Program-made: the position numbers and the translations under genes
Origin: Candidatus Nitronauta litoralis
Lineage (GTDB): Bacteria > Nitrospinota > Nitrospinia > Nitrospinales > Nitrospinaceae
NCBI GenBank assembly: GCA_015698285.1
Contig: CP048685.1
Coordinates: forward strand, 2,232,001 to 2,296,000
Reading direction: 5' to 3'
DNA length: 64,000 bases
Shown here: in pieces, positions 36,406-44,499 of the stretch
Layout of the letters: the number at the start of each line of letters is the position of its first letter
Position numbering within the stretch: the stretch's first letter is position 1
Notes under the pieces: generated by a model
The model's input: only the letters and a program-made list of their open reading frames with translations
The model's database searches: none
Told to the model about the DNA's origin: nothing

Positions 36406-37311
36406 TTAGAGGTTCTTAATCCAGAGAAAATAATTTCCCCAATTGTTAAAGGTGAAAATATTTTCTGGAAGAACAGGCTTGCCTTCTCCTCCCACAACGA
36501 GTTTTGTTGTGGGAGGAAGATCTTCCATTAAGGCGGTCAGGAACTGCAATGATCTGTCTTTTGGGTAATGACTCGAGATACTGATTCCTAGGGCAACCGC
36601 CTGGCTACGCTTAACGGTGTTCACTATTTCTTTTGTGGGCGTGTTGACGCCGAGTGAAATAACCCGTTTGCCCGCGAAGGCTGAAACCACTGCGCACATC
36701 AGTAGACCGCAGCGGTGGGGCTCGCCGGGGAGCGTTGTCAGGATTATTGGTTGCCCTTTGTTTTCTTTGTTTAATTCTCTCCATTTACTGGAGAGGAAAT
36801 CGTTCACGCAGTCGGAGGCAAAATGTTCCTGGGAAATTGCTAACTCTCCCTTTTCCCAGCGAAGTCCTACCGCCGATAGAAACGGTGTTAAACATTCTTC
36901 AATAAATAACAGGGGGCCGCGCTCCCTCCATTCCCTGCTTAATAGTTTAGTTAGGGTCACTTCATCGTAGTAATCGGTGGCGGTTAACCATTCCTGGGTT
37001 AATGGCTCTTCAGGGAGGTATTCCAGGAAATCTTGTTCCAGAAACGAAGCTGTTATTTGTGTGGGATGGACATCAAGCAGCTGATTGAGTTCCTCCAAGC
37101 TGCTGGAGGAAACTTTTGCCGGTTTATGACCCTGTTTCAAAACCTGTGAAACGGCCCGTAATCGACAAACCTCAGACCGGGGATAACGCCGGTGACCCGA
37201 TGGCAGCCGGAGAACGTCGAGGGCTCCGTACCTTTTTTCCCAGACCCTGAGGGTGTGGGTGGTGAATCCTGTCATTTGAGCGAGTTCGCCTATGGTTAAT
37301 GTGGATTGCAT
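36406..37311 (-). CDS. MerR-family regulator with B12-binding domain (CarH/LitR type)
   Basis: A 301-residue repressor-like protein. The MerR winged helix is at residues 1-70 (TIGELAQMTGFTTHTLRVWEKRYG). A helical B12-capping domain holds Trp152, Glu162 and His163, the W-x9-EH signature of adenosylcobalamin-binding CarH proteins. A cobalamin-binding Rossmann domain has E-P-H-R-C-G with His199 as the likely lower axial ligand. In well-studied CarH proteins the dark tetramer binds DNA and light breaks the cobalt-carbon bond, releasing it. The residue after Trp152 is Glu where the Thermus protein, as I recall it, has the upper-ligand His, so light response may differ. Confidence 0.85.
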   Translation of the reverse strand: MQSTLTIGELAQMTGFTTHTLRVWEKRYGALDVLRLPSGHRRYPRSEVCRLRAVSQVLKQGHKPAKVSSSSLEELNQLLDVHPTQITASFLEQDFLEYLPEEPLTQEWLTATDYYDEVTLTKLLSREWRERGPLLFIEECLTPFLSAVGLRWEKGELAISQEHFASDCVNDFLSSKWRELNKENKGQPIILTTLPGEPHRCGLLMCAVVSAFAGKRVISLGVNTPTKEIVNTVKRSQAVALGISISSHYPKDRSLQFLTALMEDLPPTTKLVVGGEGKPVLPENIFTFNNWGNYFLWIKNL

Positions 37312-37367
37312 TTTAATTTCCAGTTAACGAGGGGTTAGTAAGTTGTTCAAAACTTCAGTTCTTTTGG

Positions 37368-37451
37368 GCCTGGTTTTTGGACCAGGCTTCCGAAAAGAAG
37401 CCGGTCCCGGGATCTGCCTGACCACTGGGAAAAGGAGGTTCCCCGGGACCG
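37368..37451. repeat. Three consecutive stem-loops upstream of the CarH gene
   Basis: GCCTGGT/ACCAGGC (37368-37374 with 37381-37387), GGCTTC/GAAGCC (37385-37390 with 37397-37402) and CGGTCCCGGG/CCCGGGACCG (37402-37411 with 37442-37451) are perfect inverted repeats placed end to end. They follow the stop of the secreted duplicated-domain gene and precede the CarH-type gene. They could terminate or partly terminate the transcript between the two, or stabilise an mRNA end. Confidence 0.6.
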
Positions 37452-37460
37452 AACTCCCGC

Positions 37461-38150
37461 TCAGTAGGACCCACTGCCAGCACCCGGAGCAGAGGCCACT
37501 GTGCGACCATCAACTTCATTCATGATCCGTAAACCCATTGAGGTGCGTTTAGCCGTAAACGTTTTTCCATCCACATAGGTGTAAAAGGAGTTCCCGATTT
37601 TGATTTCGTATCGTTCCAGAACCCGTTGCTCGCCTGAAGTTAATCCGATGGCTCTATGTGCACGTTCGGTCACGAGGGCGTCATGTATTTTCTCTTCAAT
37701 GGCAGGATTGAAAACCCAGGACATCTTCAGGTGGCTATGGTCGTGACCGGTGTGGTTTTGGGAGAAGGAAGACCTTGCAACCTCTGCATTCTCACGAATC
37801 GGAAGATTTTCCTGAAGACCATCGGCATACATTTTGATCTGGCCTTCAACACGGATTCCAGAATCGGTTCGGGTGACCTTCAAAGTCTGACCATCCACAC
37901 GGGTGTTGAAGGAGTTTCCGATCCCTATTCCATATTGGCCGAGAATTTTTTGTTCCTGAGAGGAAAGCCCGGTCTTTTTATGACCCTGTTCCAGGTTCTT
38001 CTGTATTTTGTTTGTGACCTGTTTATCGAAAGTCCAGCCAACCGGCAGGTGACTGTGGTCGTGAGCTGAGTGCGCTGAGGCCGTTCCGGCGACGAGCAGG
38101 GATGCGAATGCGATTGCTGAGATGGCTGATGCTATTTTTTGGGTTTTCAT
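37461..38150 (-). CDS. Secreted protein with two copies of an HDHSHL domain
   Basis: A 229-residue exported protein of no recognised family. The signal peptide ends in GTASA. The mature part has two homologous halves of about 75 residues, each starting HDHSHL, then W-x-F, a helical stretch, a GLxSxEQ...L-x-x-Y segment, and the (K/G)IGNSF...VDG(K/Q)T block. The HDHSH motifs suggest metal or proton binding, which is inference. The ATG at 38150 follows AGGAGG by 8 bases. The promoter is strong (38228-38255). It lies upstream of, and on the same strand as, the CarH-type regulator. Confidence 0.72.
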   Translation of the reverse strand: MKTQKIASAISAIAFASLLVAGTASAHSAHDHSHLPVGWTFDKQVTNKIQKNLEQGHKKTGLSSQEQKILGQYGIGIGNSFNTRVDGQTLKVTRTDSGIRVEGQIKMYADGLQENLPIRENAEVARSSFSQNHTGHDHSHLKMSWVFNPAIEEKIHDALVTERAHRAIGLTSGEQRVLERYEIKIGNSFYTYVDGKTFTAKRTSMGLRIMNEVDGRTVASAPGAGSGSY

Positions 38151-38216
38151 TTTGGGTGCCTCCTGGTGGCCTGAATAGAACTTGATGGTCATGTTGTTTG
38201 TTGTTCTTTAGTTGGT

Positions 38217-38273
38217 GTCTAGGATTTATATTAGACAAATTTAAAAATATGTCAATATTATTTTCTAGACAAA
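38217..38273 (-). promoter_or_regulatory. Promoter with repeated TAGAC motifs for the HDHSHL gene
   Basis: On the minus strand TTGACA (38250-38255) and TAATAT (38228-38233) are 16 bases apart. The motif TAGACAAA (plus strand) occurs at 38232-38239, overlapping the -10 box, and at 38266-38273, upstream of the -35 box, exactly 34 bases apart. GTCTA-N10-TAGAC (38217-38236) is also an inverted repeat. These could be operator sites, with the adjacent CarH-type regulator as first suspect. Confidence 0.55.
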
Positions 38274-38493
38274 ATGAAATAAAATTTTAAATGGTTGAAA
38301 ATAAAAGGGGTTAAGTCTTAAAAAAATCAGATATTTTTTGGATTGAGGGGTTTTTTGTCCTGAAAGGCAGTTGAAACTTTGACAAAATTAATGGTTTCCG
38401 GGCTGTCAAATGGGTTTCAGGGCTTGATTCACCTGAATGCCGCCTAAATGATGGTACTCTGAGACCTGATCGATTGAAAACATGGGGGGGGAT

Positions 38494-39603
38494 ATGGATT
38501 CCAGTTTTTCATACGAAGATATTATCAAGTCTGCCAATGATATTGTGATCGTAACTGAAGCATTTCCCCTTGACGATCCGGGGCCGAGGATTGTCTATGT
38601 AAACGAGGCCTTCACTCAACTCACTGGCTACCTGCTTGATGAGGTGGTAGGTAAAACTCCCCGGATACTGCAGGGTAAGGACTCCTCTCCAGAAGCCCGG
38701 GCAGAGATCAGGAAGGCCCTGGAGAGGCAGGAACCTTTCAGAACCACCATCGTAAATTTTTCAAAGTCCGGGGAAAAATACTGGCTTGATATAAATATCA
38801 TCCCCCTCCGGGATGAGCAGGGTAAAGTGACTCATTTCGCTGCCATTGAAAGAGACCTTACGGAAATCAAGCAGGTGGAGGAGGAAATCCGGGAAAAGAA
38901 CCGCCAGCTGCAGGAGTTGAACGAAACGAAAAACAAGTTTCTTGGTATCGCCTCGCACGATTTAAGAAACCCTCTATATCTGATTCGATCGTTCAGTGAA
39001 ATTATTAAAGAGGAGACGGTAGGACCGGTCACCGACAAACAAAAAGAGCTGTTGGAAAAAATTTTCAATTCCAGCGACTACATGAAAAGTCTTCTGGAAA
39101 ACCTGCTAGACATTTCCAAAATTGAAAGTGGAAAAATTGATCTTGATATGAAACTGCAGGATTTGAACAGGGTTGTTCAAACCCAGTTTGAATTGAACCA
39201 GCTTCTGGCAGAGAAGAAACAAATCCGCCTGGAAACGTCTCTCGGTGGAATCCCGCAGGTGAAATTTGATGAAAGCGCCATTGTCCAGGTCATTGGTAAT
39301 TTTATTGGAAACGCGATCAAATTTTCACCACCCGACACCCGAGTCCAAATAGTGACTGAAGCCAGGGAAGGTTTTGTCAGGTTTTCTGTACGTGATGAAG
39401 GGCCGGGATTGTCGCCCGAAGACCAAAAACTGTTGTTCGGTGAATTTCAGACACTGACTTCCAGACCTACAGGCGGAGAAAAATCCACGGGCCTGGGTCT
39501 CGCCATTGTGAAAAAAATAATTTCCCTTCATGGCGGGAAAGTGGGTGTCGAGAGTCGCCTGGGTGAGGGCAGTGAATTTTATTTTGATCTATCCTGCAAC
39601 TAG
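38494..39603 (+). CDS. PAS-domain sensor histidine kinase
   Basis: A 369-residue soluble kinase. The PAS domain (about residues 5-120) has VYVNEAFTQLTGYLLDEVVGKTPRILQGKDS and SGEKYWLDINIIPLRD. This is LOV-like in sequence, but the photoactive Cys position (NCRFLQ in LOV) reads TPRILQ. A coiled linker leads to the HisKA box FLGIASHDLRNPL and the HATPase (N box NFIGNAIKFSP, DEGPGLS, STGLGLAIVKKI). No receiver or response regulator gene is adjacent. The ATG at 38494 is preferred to the one at 38482 because the G-rich stretch directly precedes it. Divergent from the HDHSHL gene. Confidence 0.9.
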   Translation: MDSSFSYEDIIKSANDIVIVTEAFPLDDPGPRIVYVNEAFTQLTGYLLDEVVGKTPRILQGKDSSPEARAEIRKALERQEPFRTTIVNFSKSGEKYWLDINIIPLRDEQGKVTHFAAIERDLTEIKQVEEEIREKNRQLQELNETKNKFLGIASHDLRNPLYLIRSFSEIIKEETVGPVTDKQKELLEKIFNSSDYMKSLLENLLDISKIESGKIDLDMKLQDLNRVVQTQFELNQLLAEKKQIRLETSLGGIPQVKFDESAIVQVIGNFIGNAIKFSPPDTRVQIVTEAREGFVRFSVRDEGPGLSPEDQKLLFGEFQTLTSRPTGGEKSTGLGLAIVKKIISLHGGKVGVESRLGEGSEFYFDLSCN

Positions 39604-39699
39604 TTTTCTGTTCAACATGCTTCATGTTATCTGAATCCAATCCAGCTATTTTTTTATGTCAGCCATCCAACTTTTTTAATACCATCGGGACCCAACAAC

Positions 39700-41022
39700 A
39701 TGTTTTTTTCTGAAGGAATGGATCTGAGCTGGCTTGAGGCCTGGTGGATTTGGAGTGCGGTCGCGATTGCTCTGGGAACGGTGCTTTGGGCGCGTCGACA
39801 GAAAAAGGTCTACCGTCGACTTGCCAAAAGTGACGATGCCAAACTCGCCCACCTGCGTGCCCGTTGGGAAACAGCACCGACTCCAGGAGAAAGACGCGCC
39901 ATTGAAATCCTGCTGGCGCATGTGGATTCCCTGCAGGCGCGCTGGTTTCTTGATGCCGGGCAACTCAACGCGTGGGAGGTGTCCCGCACCATGGTATCGG
40001 GGATGGCGGCGGCGTATCATCCCGATTCAGAAGATCCTCTGACCCGTGCCCGTATCGGGCCGATGCTCACCGGTTTTCTGAGATTAAAGGATGCGTTGCT
40101 GGAACTGACCCGCATGCCGGGGATGGGCGGTTTGTTGCAACTTCGGTTGCGTCACATCGAAACCCTGCAAAACGCCTGGCAGAAAAAGAAAGCGTGGGAT
40201 AACTCTACCCTCGGAAAGTTTGCCCGGCGCTGGAATGTCTATTTCATCATGAAGTGGGCGACGAATATTGCGCGCTGTGGCGATGCCCTGTTCTGGCTGT
40301 TCAAATCCGGTGGGTTCGTTTTATATGACATTGCGTTTAAACGGATGCTGGTGCGCTGGTACCTTGCGCTTGGGGAAGTGGCATTGGAGGTCTATGGCGG
40401 ACCGGACCGCCGCCCCCAGCTTCCCGATGACGAAGTGCTCGAAGATCTGGATGATCTGGAGGAGCCAAAGGTCGAGTTAGCGGATTTTCCTCCAGAAGTC
40501 CGGGCCATTGTCGAAAAGTCGCGCAGGGAATTATTGCTCGCCACCAAAACACTGACGTGGAAGGAGATCGAACAGATCGACCGGCAGTTGGTGAAGGACA
40601 TCGCTGCAAACTACCATCCGGAGGCCGAGCAGCCGTTGAAAGAAGCGACCCTGTTGGATTGTCTGCTCAGTTTGTCGCGAATGTGCGAGAGTCTATCGTC
40701 ACTGAAAGACCGCAAGGTCATATCAAAAGTGCTCGACCTGCGCCTGTCTCATCTTTTGAAAATCAAAAGAGTGGCGGATACTGTGCTGGACAGTCAGTGG
40801 TTTGATTATTTGAAAAAGTACAAGGTCGGGGAAGCGGTGAAGTATTCCACGCTGGCCTACAAGACTTTTAAGAGAGGTAACCCCGGAGTGTTGTTCAAGG
40901 ACATCGCCTACACCGTGGCCCGCGAGGGTGGCAAACGCTGGCTGGCCCTGTACATCCACGGCAAGGTGGCAAGAGAAGCAGACCGGGTTTACAGTTTGGC
41001 ACCGCTCAACACTGAAAATTGA
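39700..41022 (+). CDS. Membrane-anchored protein with an internal duplication, unrecognised family
   Basis: A 440-residue protein. One N-terminal transmembrane segment (AWWIWSAVAIALGTVLWA) is followed by a basic stretch, then two related regions: VSGMAAAYHPDSEDPL in the first (about 105-165) and VKDIAANYHPEAEQPL in the second (about 300-365). Each is followed by a helical stretch ending LxLRLxH. A further hydrophobic patch lies near CGDALFWLFKSGGFVLYDIAF, and an acidic linker (DDEVLEDLDDLEEP) joins the halves. It is on the same strand as the histidine kinase, about 100 bp downstream. No function is assigned. Confidence 0.65.
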   Translation: MFFSEGMDLSWLEAWWIWSAVAIALGTVLWARRQKKVYRRLAKSDDAKLAHLRARWETAPTPGERRAIEILLAHVDSLQARWFLDAGQLNAWEVSRTMVSGMAAAYHPDSEDPLTRARIGPMLTGFLRLKDALLELTRMPGMGGLLQLRLRHIETLQNAWQKKKAWDNSTLGKFARRWNVYFIMKWATNIARCGDALFWLFKSGGFVLYDIAFKRMLVRWYLALGEVALEVYGGPDRRPQLPDDEVLEDLDDLEEPKVELADFPPEVRAIVEKSRRELLLATKTLTWKEIEQIDRQLVKDIAANYHPEAEQPLKEATLLDCLLSLSRMCESLSSLKDRKVISKVLDLRLSHLLKIKRVADTVLDSQWFDYLKKYKVGEAVKYSTLAYKTFKRGNPGVLFKDIAYTVAREGGKRWLALYIHGKVAREADRVYSLAPLNTEN

Positions 41023-41094
41023 TTATTTAAAATCGAAGTTTAGAAAAGACCTGCTCCTTTCGTTTTATCTTTATTTTTGCCAGTTTTGTGAAGT

Positions 41095-44000
41095 TCAAGA
41101 GGTTGATAACATAATGTACTCATAAAGAGCCAGCCCTCCGTAACCACTAAATGGGACTAATAGGTTACGGATGACGGGTTGTTGAGAAAAAGGACGGAAG
41201 GTGCCCTCGTTAATAGTTTCAATTTCTGTAGCAAATTTTTTCAATTGTCGAATTATTTTTCTGGATTCGGGGAAGTTTTGCTCTTTTAATTTGATTATAT
41301 TCTGGGACAAGTTTTCAAGGCATTTTTCTTTAATTTTCTTGGCATCAATTTGAAGGCGATATGCGAAAAAAATAGGGAATGCGGCGCAGAGAAAAAAGAT
41401 AATAGAAAGGCTGATAGGGGCATCCCATCTGTCAAACAGGGTGCTACGAGAAACGATTACCAGGAACTCAATATAAAATGGGTAAATGATAATTTTTTGG
41501 ATAGTTTCAGATTGTTTGGCGACAATTTTAATATCAGCCCAATCTCTATAGTACTGAATGTGTGTATCATTCTCTATTTTATGAGATAGGAGCTTTTCAA
41601 GCGTATGTTTTTTCCAGCCAGTTGGCCTGCTACGGAGTTCATGCAAAAACCGAGAACAAAGGGAGGTCGCATCGACAACAAAAAACACCAGAATTAAAAA
41701 TGATGGTATCAGGAGGCAATAAAGAATAATCCAATCAAACGTCAGATTAAATACTCCGCGGTAAGGTATGTAAGGGGGCCATTGTCTGGCCATGAGGATG
41801 CCAAATGCCGTAAAGAGGATAGATAATACACATGTCCTGTACATTCGGAATCCAAACGAATCCAGTAGCCTGAATAATTTCCAGAAACTAACCGGATTGA
41901 TACAGCCATTTTTTGGTTTTTTGGGGATTAAACTCCATTCATAGGCCCGAAGAAATTTTTTTGGCGATTTTATGAATCTCCATAATTTTGATGGGCCTCC
42001 AGGGAACCCGGTTACCATTTTAAAACGATGGGAATTTTTATTAAGATTTTTGTCCTCGGTCAAAAAATATGTTTTCAAGTTATCAGAGCTCTCCCTGATA
42101 GTTTTTCTGGCATTTAAAAACAAAAGGATCGCAATGAATATTGCAAGAACTCTGATTATTTCAGTGGGCCAAATGCTGACACCGTGTGAAAATGAAAATA
42201 TCTCACCAGTGGAACTCACAGTATCGAAGTAGATAATTAAAATGAGTGCTATAAAAATAACAGCAATTTTGGGAGACCACCTTTTAAATCCCTTCCTCCA
42301 ATCGGGAAATATCAGGTAAAAAATTAATGCTGCAAGTAAAATTGACCCAATTGGGAAAATAAAAAACCAACTGTCTTTGTTTTGTAAGAAGGGGGTTTTT
42401 TCAGGGTGCAGGGTTTCGTTAATATTATTTTTGTCAAGCCGGAACGCTTTTGTCCTCCCGATTTCATAAACCAGTGGACCGCTGGACCTAATAAGTTCAA
42501 TCCAATTTGCTGTTTTCCCCGGCATAGCAGGAGTTTTTTCAAAATTATCCAGGGCTATTAGCGTTGCAAGAAAGTTTGCTGTCTGGTAACTGCTTCTGAA
42601 AGGAGGAGCAACCTGTTGCCATTTTTTGTTGAGTTGGAAATCGTATCCTGATGAAACTATGAGGTTCCTGGTCCAGGTAAAATGATCTTTATGAAGAAAA
42701 ATGTAATCGAGGTCTGTCGTAAAAAAGACAGCTTTTGGAAAGTCCTTTTTTAATGCCTCTAAGACCAGTAGCTTGTCGTAAATATCTGAACCCAATACGC
42801 CTATAGCGTTAATTTTTTCTCTTTTTTTCTGAAATAATTCCTTGTCACGTTTTTTTAAATTTTGGCCAATTCTCCTTAGGTAATCATATTGGTTGTTACC
42901 TTCGGCTTTTTCGAGTTGGCCTAAATTAATTAAAGTCTCTTTTTCAGAATTCGAAGTTTCTTTCTTGGCTTCAGGAGAAGATGGGTTTTGTGTTTTACCA
43001 TCCAAACCTCTCATGTAATGATAAACGATATCTTCCCCATTAAAGCCTTTTTCCGCCTTTGTGATTTTAAAGGCTTCGGGTAGCTTCCGCCCGTAAAAAG
43101 TATCCCATTCTGAGATATAGGCGACATTGTATTTTTCCTGGTCGCAATTCATGTCAAGATTTGAAATACACCTTAGGGCTAGTTCGTCCCAGACGGCTCT
43201 TGCCAATTCCTTGTCACTGGGTGTTGCCTTGATGAACGAAATGTCATTTGCGCCTTTTTCAAAGAGACTTGCAATAGAATTTTCCTTGCTGTTTATTGTT
43301 TTTAGCAGTTCTGTTTCATCTGCAGTTGTATTGGGTGAAATGATTTCCAGCTTTCGTGGATGTTTAATCTTGCCTTTCGGAAAATTTTTTTCAATCTGGG
43401 TCAATTCCTTTAGGATATTTTTTAGACTGTCTGAGCTTGTGGGGCCAATGATTTTAAAAACAACCTTTGTGTTCTCGGGATCGTTTGCAAGGAAATCCAT
43501 GAAATCAATGATGCTCCTCAATGGTTTTGGCTCCGCACTATCAGGAAATTTAATCGAATTAAAAAAACTTTCATTCAGCCAAAAAATGAGAACTTGATCG
43601 TTTCCTTTTTTTAGTCCTTCAAAAGGAATGAGTTCAGATCGTGTGTTGTTATTGGTTTTGTATGGAAGTATCCCGATTTTTTTGGGGTTGTTTGGGGTGT
43701 AGCCCTCTTCGCCCATCGCGGAAAGAATGGCGTATCTTCGCCGTCGGCGGGTTTCTGTGTCTTCAAAGTATTTGCCTTCCGGAAACAAAACCCCCAAGAC
43801 TAAAAGACGGTCAAAATTATCATCGAAGATTGTGCCATTTAATAATTTCACCCTTAGCATTTCATCTGTTTTATAGAAGAAGTCTTTTGCTGTTTCTTTA
43901 AGAGTCGCATTGACTTCGATTTCGTGGTCACCCGTTTCTGTGATGAGGAATTTTTCGGAAGCCAATACCTTTAAATCGTCTTTATTTCTTTTTTTTAATC

Positions 44001-44196
44001 TTTCTATTGCAGCAAAAGGATCTTCCCATAGACGAGAATCTATTTCCTCTAGTTGGGAGTAATTATTTTTTATCTCAAAATTATTTGAAGGGCGGGAGGC
44101 TTTAAGTGGGGAAGAAGTTTGAAATGCGATTATTCCGGAAAATACCAATAAAAAAGAAATAGCCCAGGGTGTCTGTCCATTATTGTTTTCTGACAT
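41095..44196 (-). CDS. Very large polytopic membrane protein, unrecognised family
   Basis: A 1033-residue AT-rich protein. An N-terminal membrane segment (AISFLLVFSGIIAFQ) leads into a large extracytoplasmic region of about 600 residues. Parts of that region (KIGILPYKT, YNVAYISEWDTFYGRKLPEAF, INAIGVLGSDIYDKLLVLEAL, FFTTDLDYIFL) resemble the alternating strands and helices of ABC-type receptor (type I periplasmic-binding) domains. The C-terminal third has about seven transmembrane helices with cytoplasmic loops and a soluble helical stretch near the end. The base composition is lower in GC than neighbours. Starts at ATG 44196, or GTG 44205. A receptor role is only inferred. Confidence 0.6.
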   Translation of the reverse strand: MSENNNGQTPWAISFLLVFSGIIAFQTSSPLKASRPSNNFEIKNNYSQLEEIDSRLWEDPFAAIERLKKRNKDDLKVLASEKFLITETGDHEIEVNATLKETAKDFFYKTDEMLRVKLLNGTIFDDNFDRLLVLGVLFPEGKYFEDTETRRRRRYAILSAMGEEGYTPNNPKKIGILPYKTNNNTRSELIPFEGLKKGNDQVLIFWLNESFFNSIKFPDSAEPKPLRSIIDFMDFLANDPENTKVVFKIIGPTSSDSLKNILKELTQIEKNFPKGKIKHPRKLEIISPNTTADETELLKTINSKENSIASLFEKGANDISFIKATPSDKELARAVWDELALRCISNLDMNCDQEKYNVAYISEWDTFYGRKLPEAFKITKAEKGFNGEDIVYHYMRGLDGKTQNPSSPEAKKETSNSEKETLINLGQLEKAEGNNQYDYLRRIGQNLKKRDKELFQKKREKINAIGVLGSDIYDKLLVLEALKKDFPKAVFFTTDLDYIFLHKDHFTWTRNLIVSSGYDFQLNKKWQQVAPPFRSSYQTANFLATLIALDNFEKTPAMPGKTANWIELIRSSGPLVYEIGRTKAFRLDKNNINETLHPEKTPFLQNKDSWFFIFPIGSILLAALIFYLIFPDWRKGFKRWSPKIAVIFIALILIIYFDTVSSTGEIFSFSHGVSIWPTEIIRVLAIFIAILLFLNARKTIRESSDNLKTYFLTEDKNLNKNSHRFKMVTGFPGGPSKLWRFIKSPKKFLRAYEWSLIPKKPKNGCINPVSFWKLFRLLDSFGFRMYRTCVLSILFTAFGILMARQWPPYIPYRGVFNLTFDWIILYCLLIPSFLILVFFVVDATSLCSRFLHELRSRPTGWKKHTLEKLLSHKIENDTHIQYYRDWADIKIVAKQSETIQKIIIYPFYIEFLVIVSRSTLFDRWDAPISLSIIFFLCAAFPIFFAYRLQIDAKKIKEKCLENLSQNIIKLKEQNFPESRKIIRQLKKFATEIETINEGTFRPFSQQPVIRNLLVPFSGYGGLALYEYIMLSTS

Positions 44197-44499
44197 CTTT
44201 GTCACACAAATGTAAATCTGACTAATTTTCTTTTAAAACAGCAAAACGGATTATTTTAAAAGAGTGGGTGGTACTGTTTTTAGAAAAGGAGGTGACATTT
44301 CGATTGTCGATTATTAGGCATGCGCTAAAAATATGTCAATGATAATTTGGCTGCCCAAATAGGTTTTAGTGTTTATAGAATAAATCCTTGTTGATTTCCA
44401 GACTTTCACATTGTTGAAATAATTAGTTTAAGGGCCAGGTTGAAAGGCAGTGCCTTCTAAACCCATTTTCTCGTTGCTAAAACTAAAACAAAGAAGTGT
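44197..44499. other. AT-rich gap between the two giant genes
   Basis: About 300 bases of AT-rich sequence that must hold the promoter for the membrane protein on the minus strand. A small AAGGC-AGT-GCCTT hairpin lies near 44445. No gene or other clear signal is seen. Confidence 0.4.

Noticed and set aside
38494-38860. LOV photoreceptor domain in the histidine kinase
   Set aside because: The PAS domain is LOV-like, but the flavin-adduct Cys in NCRFLQ is replaced (TPRILQ), so a classical LOV photocycle is not supported.
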